Shown here: positions 27,490 through 36,712 of the stretch, in pieces
Position numbering within the stretch: position 1 is the stretch's first letter
Layout of the letters: each line of letters begins with the position of its first letter
Source of the DNA: Vibrio sonorensis
Lineage (GTDB): Bacteria; Pseudomonadota; Gammaproteobacteria; Enterobacterales; Vibrionaceae
Direction of reading: 5' to 3'
Length of the DNA stretch: 64,000 bases
NCBI RefSeq assembly: GCF_001854765.1
Contig: NZ_LJJE01000060.1
Location: 124,001 to 188,000 of the forward strand
The notes under the pieces: model-generated
What the model saw: only the letters and a program-made list of their open reading frames with translations
What the model was told of the DNA's origin: nothing
Databases searched by the model: none
Program-made: the position numbers and the translations under genes

Positions 27490-27711
27490 ATGCTGTGGGA
27501 AACACTTGAAAGAGTTAACCAACTGCGCCAAAAAGCGCTGGCTAATCCTGAGTTTATTCAATCAGCTCAGGCTCATGAAAAAGCACTGAAAGAAGGCAGT
27601 GCAAATCCGGATAGACCGGAGCGAAGTAAAAAGCCTCGCAAGCCTAAATCTCTTGCTGACATCTATCATCACGTTGAGTTTGGATCGAATCCGGCGGGCT
27701 CACGACACTAA
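27490..27711 (+). CDS. SOS-regulated small basic protein, unknown function
   Basis: A 73-residue protein with a strong AGGAG ribosome site, behind a near-consensus promoter flanked and overlapped by two LexA boxes. The N-terminal 35 residues are an amphipathic helix (WETLERVNQLRQKAL...); residues about 40-53 are very basic and proline-rich (DRPERSKKPRKPKSL); the C-terminus is SLADIYHHVEFG. No signal peptide, membrane segment or known SOS family (SulA, SidA, YneA type) is recognised. Double LexA control implies tight repression, which is typical of toxic or division-blocking products; that role is an inference. Terminator follows. Confidence 0.8.
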   Translation: MLWETLERVNQLRQKALANPEFIQSAQAHEKALKEGSANPDRPERSKKPRKPKSLADIYHHVEFGSNPAGSRH

Positions 27712-27743
27712 AGTGACGCTAAAACGTTACTGCTTACACTGCT

Positions 27744-27780
27744 GCCTCTGATGTTACTTCGGTTAATCAGAGGCTTTTTT
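27744..27780 (+). terminator. Rho-independent terminator of the SOS gene
   Basis: Stem GCCTCTGAT / ATCAGAGGC around a loop containing TTCG, followed by six T residues. Confidence 0.9.
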
Positions 27781-27830
27781 ATGTCATGGACACGAGTTTA
27801 TAACGGGCGTGTTGAACCTAGAATAAAAGC

Positions 27831-27945
27831 AAAAAAAAGGCCGCCGAACAGGCGACCACATAACAGGAGTGCTACAGATACATGACTAAATGTAGCACAT
27901 AGAAACTGACGTGCTGATGACGGCAATTGGGCAGAATGTTAGCGG
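27831..27945 (-). ncRNA. Candidate small RNA on the minus strand
   Basis: The minus strand ends in a very strong terminator: stem GGTCGCC / GGCGGCC with loop TGTTC and eight T residues (27831-27857). Just upstream is a second perfect hairpin, GTGCTACA / TGTAGCAC (27869-27898). No open frame on that strand could use this terminator. A TATAGT -10-like hexamer at 27952-27957 would give a transcript of about 115 bases, but no good -35 is seen. Not matched to a known Vibrio sRNA. Confidence 0.4.
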
Positions 27946-27957
27946 TTGAAAACTATA

Positions 27958-28231
27958 GAATAATCGCGAAAGGTCCGATTTATTTTAAACTGCTATTTAA
28001 ATGGTAATTTGGATGTATAATCCAGATAAATGCATTTATAGTGAATTAAATTCCGTTTAAATTGGTTATGTTGGATTTTATATCTTAATTATCCTTGCCT
28101 CATTTGATCCTCCGCAAAGAAATCACCGAAAGCGAATTTGCCATTTACGTTTTACTTACTAGGTCGCTGTGATTTTAGTTATTAAGTCTTAGAATTTGGT
28201 TTTTGCTGCTGCCTGTAAAGGTAAAAATACA
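27958..28231. other. AT-rich intergenic region upstream of arcD-like gene
   Basis: About 270 bases without an open frame or clear operator. It should hold the promoter of the permease gene and that of the candidate minus-strand RNA. Confidence 0.4.
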
Positions 28232-29647
28232 ATGGATAATAAATTAGGACTTGGTGCGCTTACCGCTATCGTTATAGGTTCGATGATAGGAGCGGGAGTG
28301 TTCAGCTTGCCACAAAATATGGCTTCTGTCGCCAGCCCTGCGGCAGTGTTGATCGGTTGGTCGATAACCGGCGTCGGTATGATTTTTTTAGCTTTATCTT
28401 TTCAAAAGCTGGCGATGAGCAGGCCTGATATTGATAGTGGCGTATTCGGTTATGCAAAAGCTGGCTTCGGCGATTTTGTCGGATTTTGCTCCGCTTGGGG
28501 TTATTGGCTGAGCGCTATGTTAGCCAATGTTTCCTATTTGGTCATTGTGTTTAGCACACTGGGTTTGATGACGGATACACCTGATAATCAGTGGTTTGGT
28601 CAAGGTAACACCATTTTGTCTGTGATAGGTGCGTCAGCATTATTGTGGATGGTACACGCCTTGGTGTTAAAAGGAGTAAAAACGGCAGCACTTATTAATA
28701 TGGTGACAACCATAGCTAAGTTACTCCCTTTGATACTTTTTGTTCTTTGTGCGCTGTTCGCCTTTAACTGGGAACGATTTACGCTCGATTTTACTGGCGT
28801 GCATTTTGGTCTAGAGCACGACCTACTCTCCCAAGTGAAAAGCACCATGTTAGTAACGGTTTGGGTGTTTATCGGTATTGAAGGAGCGGTGGTGGTTTCA
28901 GGACGCCCGTCATCGCAAAGACATAGGCAGAGCAACAATACTAGGGTTGTTAACCGCGCTGGCTATTTACGTGCTGGTTTCATTGCTTTCTATGGGCGTG
29001 GTTAAGCGACAGATCTAGCGCAGTATCAAAATCCTTCTATGGCGCAGGTTCTTACGGAAATCATTGGCCCAGCTGGTCAGTACATTATCAGTATCGGTCT
29101 TTTGATCTCGGTGTGCGGTGCGTTCTTGAGCTGGACGGTTCTGGCGTCAGAAGCTCCATACCTATGTGCAAAAGAAGGCATGTTCCCCAAAAAGTATGCC
29201 GAGGTGAACCAAGCGGGAACTCCAGTTCGTCCCTTGCTACTCACTAATGTTTGGATTCAAGTTAGTTTGATTGCGGTGATGTTTGCTGGCAGTACTTACG
29301 ACACATTGCTCATTATCGCTTCGGAAATGATTCTGATCCCTTACTTCCTAGTTGGTGCGTACGTTCTTAAATTATCGATAACAAAAAAAGAGCATCGCCA
29401 CTTTTTAATCGTGGGGCTGGGGGCGACAGTGTACGGAGTATGGTTGCTTTACGCATCTGGACTGAACTATCTACTTATGTCAGCGGTGCTTTATGTTCCG
29501 GGGCTGTACTTCTACGTACAAGCCAAAAAAGAGCAGGGAGTCAATCCGTTTAAAGGCCGAGAGAGGTTTGGAGCAGGGGCGCTTAGCCTAGTTGCGCTAC
29601 TCGCTGTAGCCCTATTTTCCAGAGGCATGCTGAATGTTGCTCTATGA
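28232..29647 (+). pseudogene. ArcD-like basic amino acid antiporter (APC), frame-broken twice
   Basis: APC-superfamily transporter of the arginine/ornithine antiporter type. The start at 28232 (MDNKLGLGALTAIVIGSMIG) carries the glycine-rich first helix; the same frame resumes at about 29009 and continues to 29647, about 470 residues in all. Between about 28907 and 29008 the family sequence (RHRKDIGRATILGLLTAL) is read one frame forward: one extra base near 28907 and one missing base near 29008 compensate each other. As written, translation stops at 29003-29005. Both halves are otherwise pristine, with family motif GIEGAVVVSGR just before the break. Assembly error or recent double mutation. 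Confidence 0.85.
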
Positions 29648-29671
29648 AAAAAGCCCCGTTAGGGGCTTTAT
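29648..29671. terminator. Bidirectional rho-independent terminator
   Basis: Stem AAAGCCCC / GGGGCTTT with GTTA loop; the T run is strong on the minus strand (six T), weaker on the plus strand. Shared by convergent transporter genes. Confidence 0.88.
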
Positions 29672-29697
29672 CATAGTATATCGATTTAACAACGACC

Positions 29698-31233
29698 TTA
29701 GCTCTCGGCAGTTGCTTGTTTGTACTTCTTAAGTTTACCTTCGTCTAAACGCTGTAGGTAGTCTGCCAAATCTTTTTTGATTTCAGGAACCAAGATATAA
29801 AGACCGACAATGTTAACCAGAGCCATAGAGAAGATCATGGCATCAGAGAAGTCGATTACAGGCCCAAGATTCATCGCTGCACCAATGACAACGAAGGTAC
29901 AGAATTTAACTTTAAATACCAGCTCAGCGGTTTTACTCTCACCAAATAGGAAAGTCCAAGCTTTTAGACCGTAATATGACCATGAGATCATTGTCGAGAA
30001 TGCAAACAGTACTACGGCAATGGCTAAAATGTATGGGAACCAGCTAATAGCGCTACCAAAGGCGGCAGAAGTCAGTTCTACACCAGCTAAACCTGTATCG
30101 GTATCAAGGTAACCCGTAATAATGATGACTAGTGCCGTCATAGTACAAATGACAACAGTGTCGATAAAAGGCTCTAGCAAAGAAACGAAGCCCTCAGACA
30201 TAGGCTCCTTGGTCTTGACCGCTGCGTGAGCGATCGCCGCAGAACCAACACCGGCTTCGTTCGAGAATGCTGCTCGTTTAAAACCTTGGATCAAAACGCC
30301 AATGACACCACCAGCAATGCCTTCACCGGTAAATGCGCCGTGGAAGATTGCGTAGAAGGCATCGTCGATGCGATCGTAGTTGATACCGATAATCACCAGT
30401 GCAGCACCGACGTAGATTAACGCCATAAATGGAACTACTTTTTCAGTCACTTTCGCGATGGATTTAATACCACCGATAATGACGATACCTACGATAATGG
30501 CGAGAACTAAACCAAACAACCAACCTTTATCCGCTAAGAAGGATGCATCGCCGCCAGTGACTCCAACAACTTGCTTGTAGGCTTGGTTGGCTTGGAACAT
30601 GTTACCGCCACCCAGTGCGCCACCTATCGCGCAGATAGAGAAAAGTACAGCTAGGGTGCGACCAAATGCCGCTTTGCCACGTGCAGCAAGGCCTTTGCTC
30701 AGGTAGTACATTGGACCACCTGAAAAAGAGCCGTCGGGGTTGGTGTTTCGGTATTTAACGCCTAATGAACACTCGACAAACTTACTGGACATACCCAGTA
30801 CGCCAGCAAGGATCATCCAGAATGTTGCACCTGCACCACCGATTGAGATTGCCACGGCAACACCCGCAATGTTACCAAGGCCAACAGTACCTGATAGGGC
30901 AGTGGTTAGTGCTTGGAAGTGTGAAACCTCGCCTTCTGCTTTCTCTTTTGGATTACTGTATTTTCCCGAGACCAAATCAACGGCGTGTTTAAAGCCACGA
31001 ATGTTGATAAAACCTAAGTAAAACGTAAAGAAAACGGCAGCAACGACTAACCAAAGTACGATCCATGGCACTTGAACGTCAGTAAAGGGGAAAGGAATAG
31101 TCGAGAAGATCATTCCTACAAATGGGTTGACGATCGGTGCGACGACCTCGTTAATCGCTTGGTCTAAACTGGAAGCCGATGCATTAAATGCAACTGTGCT
31201 ACCAGCTAGCGCCAGCATTGTTTTTTTATCCAT
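29698..31233 (-). CDS. Sodium/alanine symporter (AGCS family)
   Basis: A 511-residue inner-membrane sodium- or proton-coupled amino acid carrier of the AGCS (DagA/AlsT) family, with about 11 transmembrane segments. Family blocks: [16 protein letters not shown] (sodium/substrate site), [33 protein letters not shown] and the late [10 protein letters not shown]. The first about 20 residues resemble a cleavable signal peptide (ending NASAS), unusual but common in marine members. AGGA lies eight bases upstream of the ATG. Alanine or glycine is the probable substrate. Confidence 0.93.
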   Translation of the reverse strand: MDKKTMLALAGSTVAFNASASSLDQAINEVVAPIVNPFVGMIFSTIPFPFTDVQVPWIVLWLVVAAVFFTFYLGFINIRGFKHAVDLVSGKYSNPKEKAEGEVSHFQALTTALSGTVGLGNIAGVAVAISIGGAGATFWMILAGVLGMSSKFVECSLGVKYRNTNPDGSFSGGPMYYLSKGLAARGKAAFGRTLAVLFSICAIGGALGGGNMFQANQAYKQVVGVTGGDASFLADKGWLFGLVLAIIVGIVIIGGIKSIAKVTEKVVPFMALIYVGAALVIIGINYDRIDDAFYAIFHGAFTGEGIAGGVIGVLIQGFKRAAFSNEAGVGSAAIAHAAVKTKEPMSEGFVSLLEPFIDTVVICTMTALVIIITGYLDTDTGLAGVELTSAAFGSAISWFPYILAIAVVLFAFSTMISWSYYGLKAWTFLFGESKTAELVFKVKFCTFVVIGAAMNLGPVIDFSDAMIFSMALVNIVGLYILVPEIKKDLADYLQRLDEGKLKKYKQATAES

Positions 31234-31295
31234 GTTGTGTCCTGTCTAATATGAAAATTAGTTATATTAATATTGTTTTTTATGATGTTGTGTTC

Positions 31296-31311
31296 GTTAC
31301 ATATTTGTAAC
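31296..31311. promoter_or_regulatory. Inverted repeat upstream of the AGCS gene
   Basis: Perfect hexamer palindrome GTTACA-N4-TGTAAC, 63-78 bases upstream of the AGCS start. The 326-base gap here (31234-31559) holds no convincing gene. Operator role is a guess. Confidence 0.35.
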
Positions 31312-31559
31312 AGCACGCATTATTGTTAAAAACATAAATAGCGCAAATATAACTTTTGTTTTTTTGAAGTGGGTTGGATTCACAGTATTAGAAGTGTGGT
31401 TGAAGCGTGTTACAACAAGGGCTCAAAGCCACATATTGTTACATTTTCAGGGTCATCAAGGCGCACGGGATAAGGTGTGGTTGGTGCGCGATTTGAGCAT
31501 CACAGGCAGCACTATGAGATCGATCCTGTTTGGCACAGAGAGTGACAATTGAGGTGAAT

Positions 31560-32971
31560 CTAACTCTTACTAGGTTCAATGATGTGCGTTTGAGCTTGTT
31601 CAATGACGGTTATTAGTTTTTCCAACTCTTGCTTAACATCAGGGCTAAAAGGGTGACCCATATTGACGCGAAAGCAGTCCCCGTAAAGAGGAAGAGATGT
31701 AAAGACTTTTCCTGCTCTGATGTCGAGTTGCTTCGCGATACTGGCGTTCGACAATGCTTCGCTCGTTAAGCCGGGGACTTGTACCCACAGCACCAGCCCA
31801 CCTTTTGGGCTGCTTATCTTACTGCCTAATGGTAAGTGCTGTCGCAAAAAGTCAGTGTACTGGTGCTTTTGTTGTAGCAACTGGGTGCGCTTTCGCTTGA
31901 CGTATTTGCCATAGAGGCCACTGTCTATAAAGTCAGCGATGGCCACTTGAATAGGCAAGGCGACACCGTAGCTTGCGGTGGAAAACGCTGAGATGTAGCT
32001 TTGCAAGTACCGCCCCGGCAGACACCAGCCAAGACGATATGCCGGAGATAGCGTTTTAGAGACAGAGCCACACCACAAAATATAGCCTTCAGTATCATAG
32101 TGTTTTGCGGGCAGAGGAAACTCGTCGTTATGCGACAGTTCTACATAGACATCATCTTCGATGACTGGCGTTTGGTATTTCGCTGCCAAGTAAGCCAGTT
32201 TTCGCTTTTGATCGGCAGACATATTAATCCCTTGCGGATTCATATGCGAAGTGCAAAACAATCCCGCTTGTATGTTGTTATTGCGCAAGTGAAATTCAAA
32301 TTGTTCTAAGTCAACGCCTTCTTTTGTCGACGGTATTTCAACTACTCTAAGTCTCATTTGATGGATGATTTCAAGCAAACCACTAAAACAAGGTGAACTG
32401 ATCGCGACGGTATCACCCGCTTGAGTACAACTTTCCAAAGCGGTTTTTACCGCAGACATTCCTCCATGAGTGACAACAACATTTTGTGGGGTAAATCCAA
32501 AGCCTTGTTGATAAAAGTGATCGGACAGGGCCTGTCTCAGCATGAGTTCCCCTTGTCGATCCGGATACTGATTTAAGCGTTGGCCAATACGTTTGCTACA
32601 ACGCTTAAAACAGCGATCGATATCAGAAAGCGCTTGGTTATCTAAAGGTGTAGAGGAAATGCCGAGAGGACCATCCGGTATGCCATTGTTGTCTATGCCG
32701 GTATAGCTAGGTGTACTAATTTGACTTTTGAATTGCGTCAAAGTAGGTGAGGCAATGGCTTTATGACGTCTTTGAACAAAAAAACCAGCTTTGGGTTTGG
32801 ACTCTACCAACCAAGGGATTCCAACTCTTGATAACACGAAACCGCAGTAGCGACACTAATATCGTGCTGTTTGGCAAACTGTCTTAGCGACGGAAGTTTT
32901 GCACTTATTGGGATACGGCCGTCTTGAATACTCTCGATGACCATGTCTGCGAGCTGTTGGTATCTAGGCAT
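31560..32971 (-). pseudogene. MocR-type GntR/aminotransferase regulator, frame-broken
   Basis: PLP-dependent transcription regulator: N-terminal GntR winged helix (PRYQQLADMVIESIQDG...LPSLRQFAKQHDISVATA) and a class I aminotransferase-like C-terminal domain (PVIEDDVYVELS, SVSKTLSPAYRLGW with the PLP lysine). The helix-turn-helix frame ends at a TAG at 32804-32806; the rest is read in the next frame from the same place (LVESKPKAGFFVQ). One missing G in a GG run near 32807-32814, or loss of one TTGG unit, explains it. Intact length would be about 470 residues. It is divergent from an EamA exporter gene, which it probably controls. Confidence 0.87.
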
Positions 32972-33063
32972 AACTAATCTGTACTGGTTTCTTTGTTTTA
33001 AATTGTATCTGTACTGTTTTTTGCGCGCAAGACACACTATAAAAAAACATACAGGAAGTGAAA

Positions 33064-33948
33064 ATGAAGAAAAAAGATCTACTATTGGCTTTAATTGTCA
33101 CCTTTATTTGGGGGTTTAATTTCACCATGATCAAACTCGCGGTAACCGAAGTTAACCCTCTTATCATGACTGCTGCGCGTTTCTCATTGGCGGTGTTTCC
33201 CGTTATCTTTTTTATTGCACGACCTCAGGTCGCATGGCGCTATCTGGTTAGTTACGGCGTAGTGTTTGGCGTTGGAATTTGGGGAATGGCTTCGTGGTCG
33301 ATAACTATGGGTCTGTCGTCCGGCATGTCGTCTGTGTTAATGCAAAGTAGCGTGCTGTTTGGCGTGGTCTCAGGGCTAGTTTTATACAAGGATAAAATTC
33401 ACTTGTTTAAAACTATCGGCGTGTGTTTAGCGATGATAGGTTTGGTTGTCTCGGTGATGTATACCAACGGCAACGTGACGTTTCCCGGACTATTTCTTAT
33501 CAGTATTGCCGCGTCCTCATGGACATTGATGGGAATTATCGTCAAAGCGGCCAAAGCAAAGAGAGCATTCGCTTTTAACGTTTGGGGAATGTTATTTGCC
33601 CCTCTGCCTCTCGTGGTGCTGGCAATGGCCATTCACGGTACAGACGTTATCTCATCCTCTGTTGCCAATTGGGATTGGAACACCACGGTAGCGGTTCTGT
33701 TCCAAGCTTACCCGACAACACTGTTTGGCTACTGGATATGGAACCGATTGGTGTTGGAATACCCAATGAGCACCGTTGCGCCACTTACCTTGCTTGTGCC
33801 CGTATTTGCGCTTATCTGTGGATATTGGTTCTACGATGAAACCTTAAGCCAAGTTCAAATGGTTGCGTGTGGATTATTTTTGTGTGGAATCGGTTTTATT
33901 GTTCGTCAACCAGCGGCTCCGGTGAGAAAGGTCGCCCGAAGCGCCTAA
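33064..33948 (+). CDS. EamA-type DMT superfamily exporter
   Basis: A 294-residue inner-membrane protein with ten transmembrane helices in two EamA repeats (ALIVTFIWGFNFTMIK opens the first; the second starts near residue 150). The family exports amino acids and other metabolites such as O-acetylserine and cysteine. The ATG at 33064 has AGGA seven bases upstream; the GTG at 33058 overlaps that site. It is divergent from the MocR-type gene with about 90 bases between, a classical regulator-exporter pair. Confidence 0.9.
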   Translation: MKKKDLLLALIVTFIWGFNFTMIKLAVTEVNPLIMTAARFSLAVFPVIFFIARPQVAWRYLVSYGVVFGVGIWGMASWSITMGLSSGMSSVLMQSSVLFGVVSGLVLYKDKIHLFKTIGVCLAMIGLVVSVMYTNGNVTFPGLFLISIAASSWTLMGIIVKAAKAKRAFAFNVWGMLFAPLPLVVLAMAIHGTDVISSSVANWDWNTTVAVLFQAYPTTLFGYWIWNRLVLEYPMSTVAPLTLLVPVFALICGYWFYDETLSQVQMVACGLFLCGIGFIVRQPAAPVRKVARSA

Positions 33949-34145
33949 CTCTGATTGCTTTGATACGCGCTCGATATAGGCCAAGGGCGCGTTAATGACA
34001 AAACACGCTTTACAGCTGCTTTTTATATATATGCCCCGTTTATAGCATTGCATTCGCCCCTAGTTCACAAATTGCCGTTAATCCCACTTATCGATGACTA
34101 CAAGTTGGTGAATAACGTGATATAAGAGTGTTGTCGGCTGTATAC

Positions 34146-34175
34146 ACGAGTCGCAAGGGTGCAGCCCTGACTCGT
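34146..34175 (+). other. Stem-loop upstream of the 79-aa gene
   Basis: Nested hairpin: outer arms ACGAGTC / GACTCGT and inner arms AGGG / CCCT around TGCAG, without a T run. The 290-base gap between the EamA gene and the 79-aa gene otherwise shows nothing. It could be a structured 5' leader. Confidence 0.4.
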
Positions 34176-34239
34176 AGAGATATCAATACAAATCACTAGT
34201 TGTAATGAATCAAATGTGATTATCAGGGGTTAGGTCATT

Positions 34240-34479
34240 ATGAAAAATAAACAAGCGGATTTAGGTTTTAGCTATCGAATTCAAGATGGTCGATGCGTCA
34301 TACTGCGCGACAGTCAAACGGTAACAGTGTTAAAGGGGACTAAAGCTCTGACATTTGCAAATGATATGCAAGAGCTTAACTTTGAAGAGCAGCAGCAAGT
34401 CATGGCTCGAATGACAGGAAATTATAAGCGCGGCAATGAAAAAGACGCGAAGTCTCAGCATAAGCAGAAGTTCATCTAA
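34240..34479 (+). CDS. Small hypothetical protein (79 aa)
   Basis: A soluble, basic 79-residue protein with a beta-rich first half (GFSYRIQDGRCVILRD, TVTVLKGTKAL) and a helical, Lys/Gln-rich tail. AGG precedes the ATG by about ten bases within a G-rich leader. No signal peptide or membrane segment; no family recognised. Codon use and composition look normal for the window, so it is probably genuine. Confidence 0.65.
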   Translation: MKNKQADLGFSYRIQDGRCVILRDSQTVTVLKGTKALTFANDMQELNFEEQQQVMARMTGNYKRGNEKDAKSQHKQKFI

Positions 34480-34503
34480 ACTTTTTACGTTAAAGATGTA
34501 ACA

Positions 34504-34532
34504 AGCCCTTCATTGATTTTGTGTAAGGGCAC
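34504..34532. terminator. Possible weak terminator between convergent genes
   Basis: Imperfect hairpin with arms GCCCTT / AAGGGC and a long loop; short T tract. Low support. Confidence 0.35.
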
Positions 34533-35423
34533 TCACTCCAAAGTTAACGCCAGCCCTAGTAAAATAGGCAGTGTGATGACACTAAAGAAGTTGGCAAACA
34601 ACACCATAGAAGCGACTTTAGTGGGCTCTATACTAAATCGCTCTGCGAACAGATAGTTCATCACGGCTGGTGGTAGCATAGAAAACAGAACCATCATTTG
34701 CAGATGCATCACTGAGAGTGGAATAAACCAATAGATAATTGAAAAAGCGATGGCGCCCGTTAACAAAGATTGAAGGGTACAAAGCAAGCCAACGCGTAGC
34801 CCACTCAGTTTGATATGGCACATTTGCGCTCCAAGAGACAATAGCATCACTGGTATAGCGGCTTGTCCTAATAGGGCAGTAGCGTCATACAAGGGCTTCC
34901 ACACCTCTACGTTTAAAAGGTTCAGTGCTAGCGCAGATGCCGCCGCTATAAATACGGGCATTTTTACGATTTGCTTGACTGGGTTGCCGCTACTCAACAT
35001 AACCAAACCGATACTGATATGAGTACAAGCGGAAACAACAAAAAGCAGAACAGCGGCCCCAAGAGCCGTTTCACCAAACGTGTAGGTGAACAAGGGAATG
35101 GCCAAATTTCCACTGTTTCTAAACATGTGTGGCGGCGTCCAAGCCTTGTAATTCAACTTCATTAAACGGCAAATAGGCAGCATAACAAGCGCTGGAATCA
35201 GTACCGCGACTAAAGCGGCGATCAGCAGGGGAAACTGTTGCTCGCCCAAAGGCATGGAAACTAGGCTAGAAAAAACTAGCGCAGGTGTGAAGGTTTCCAT
35301 ATTAATGCGGTTGATAGGTTTAAAATCAGGCTTTAACCAGCGCCCTACACTGTAGCCTACCAGCACCAATGCAAACACTGGGAACAGAATTCCGATTACC
35401 TGACCAAACATAAAGCCTTCCAT
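34533..35423 (-). CDS. AEC family transporter (auxin efflux carrier-like permease)
   Basis: A 296-residue membrane protein with about ten helices, typical of the AEC family that includes malonate and other organic-acid exporters. Family features are the N-terminal ILFPVFALVLVGY, the central break FRNSGNLAIPLF with the conserved Asn-Ser-Gly-Asn, and PVMLLSLGAQM. Two in-frame ATGs at 35423 and 35411 are possible starts; the second follows a GGAAGG four bases away. No neighbour suggests the substrate. Confidence 0.88.
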   Translation of the reverse strand: MEGFMFGQVIGILFPVFALVLVGYSVGRWLKPDFKPINRINMETFTPALVFSSLVSMPLGEQQFPLLIAALVAVLIPALVMLPICRLMKLNYKAWTPPHMFRNSGNLAIPLFTYTFGETALGAAVLLFVVSACTHISIGLVMLSSGNPVKQIVKMPVFIAAASALALNLLNVEVWKPLYDATALLGQAAIPVMLLSLGAQMCHIKLSGLRVGLLCTLQSLLTGAIAFSIIYWFIPLSVMHLQMMVLFSMLPPAVMNYLFAERFSIEPTKVASMVLFANFFSVITLPILLGLALTLE

Positions 35424-35764
35424 GACGTTTTATTGTACAAGGCAATGACACTAAGTTAGCAAGCAAAGAGTGTGCTCTGTGGTGATTACTAGAAGTTGCG
35501 TCATTGTGGTAAAGGTTCAACATTAAAGCTTGCAGGGAAGAGAGCAAACTTGACTAGCCAATATTTATCAGTGGACCAGATTGAGCCTAAACGGAGAGGA
35601 ATAGTGGATTTTCCATCAAAATTCCTCATATTTACAATGGTATAACATAGTTAGGTAAACAATGTCATCTAAAACAATGGTCAATAAAGCATCGAATGTA
35701 ATGTGTTAGCACCGTAACGAAAGCCGTCTCACGACATTAATGCAAAGAAACGGCAACAGAGAGG
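35424..35764. other. Intergenic region, no supported gene
   Basis: About 340 bases. Only a 31-codon TTG frame at 35550-35645 with a weak AAGAGAG upstream is visible. No hairpin or recognised operator. Confidence 0.35.
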
Positions 35765-36444
35765 TTAGACCCTGTTTTCCCCTTGACTAAATGCGATGAT
35801 TTGGCTGATGTGAGTGAAAGAGCGACCCGATTCAGCTTGCCAGTGCTGAAACGCCTTAAGCGCAGCTTGATGAGATTTTAGCGAGTCACGCCCGCCAGTA
35901 ATAATGTCGTGTGCTCTTAGGTAGTTTTCGACATCACTAGAGAGAATAAAAGTATCAACCCCTAACTCTCTTAGCGCGTAAGCCCCCGTATTGCCCCCTA
36001 GCGTTTGCCATGAGATTTGAGGTAACGCCACAATTGGGTGATGTCTTGTGAAGCCAGTTTTGCAGCTAACTCGCCAAAAGAACCGTGTTCGAAGCGGGCT
36101 TGATAGATCATGTCAGCATTGTGCTTAATGGTCATAACTTTAGCGTGGTGACGGATGATTTTAGGGTTACTGGCTTTGTTATCCCAGTGTTCATCACTGA
36201 GCATGAGCAGAGGTTCGATGTTGAAATTGAAAAACAGCTCATCAAAATCCGGCCACTTCTTTCGCACCAGTGACCAAGAAATACCACACTGAAAGACTTT
36301 CATGCTAAATGCAGAAAGCCATTGGGCTTCATCGATTGAAGCGATCTCCTCATAGGACAAAGAATCAGACAATCTCGCCTCTAGCTGGTCGATACCACCT
36401 TTTCTTTGGCAAGCACGTTGATATATCTGATCAAATTTTTCCAT
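35765..36444 (-). pseudogene. tag: DNA-3-methyladenine glycosylase I family (Tag), frame-broken
   Basis: Base-excision repair glycosylase family (COG2818). The first frame (36444 down to 35998) begins MEKFDQIYQRA and includes MKVFQCGISWSLVRKKWPDF, the Tag substrate pocket region; it ends ...LKSHGKR then stops. The second frame continues with LGGNTGAYALRELGVDTF. One missing base at about 36000 (coding CGC-CTA read as CGC-TA) restores a protein of about 225 residues, somewhat longer than E. coli Tag (187). The zinc-ligand pattern of E. coli Tag is not clearly present, so it may be a sister subfamily. Confidence 0.8.
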
Positions 36445-36554
36445 TTCAATACCTTAAAATCTTTCATTGTTGGTAACAGGACGAGGATAAGACATACAAG
36501 GCTCAGAGTCTAATGTGTTGAAAGCGGATGACAAAACGAGTGAGGATCTTACAT

Positions 36555-36573
36555 AATGAGAACTTATCTCATT
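36555..36573 (+). promoter_or_regulatory. Palindrome upstream of the NAMPT gene
   Basis: Perfect inverted repeat AATGAGA-ACTTA-TCTCATT about 140 bases before the start codon. Could be the operator for an NAD-metabolism regulator; it does not match Fur well. Confidence 0.35.
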
Positions 36574-36712
36574 TGTGGAAGGGTAATGACCAAGGTCTAA
36601 TAGCCGTAGGTATCTCTTTTTAGTATCTTGTTTTGATTATTGAACCCTTCCCGCGATGTAAATGAAAACGAGTTAACCGCAAGCAGTCTATAGGTGACGA
36701 AGGAGTAAATCC

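Noticed and set aside
27831..27900. Integron attC-like site
   Set aside because: The paired hairpins lack the RYYYAAC/GTTRRRY core sites; a terminator plus stem explains them better.
31364..31552. 62-residue frame in the AGCS upstream gap
   Set aside because: Non-ATG start without ribosome site and no recognisable fold; treated as intergenic.
36555..36573. Fur box before the NAMPT gene
   Set aside because: The palindrome matches only about nine of fourteen Fur positions and NAD salvage is not an iron function.
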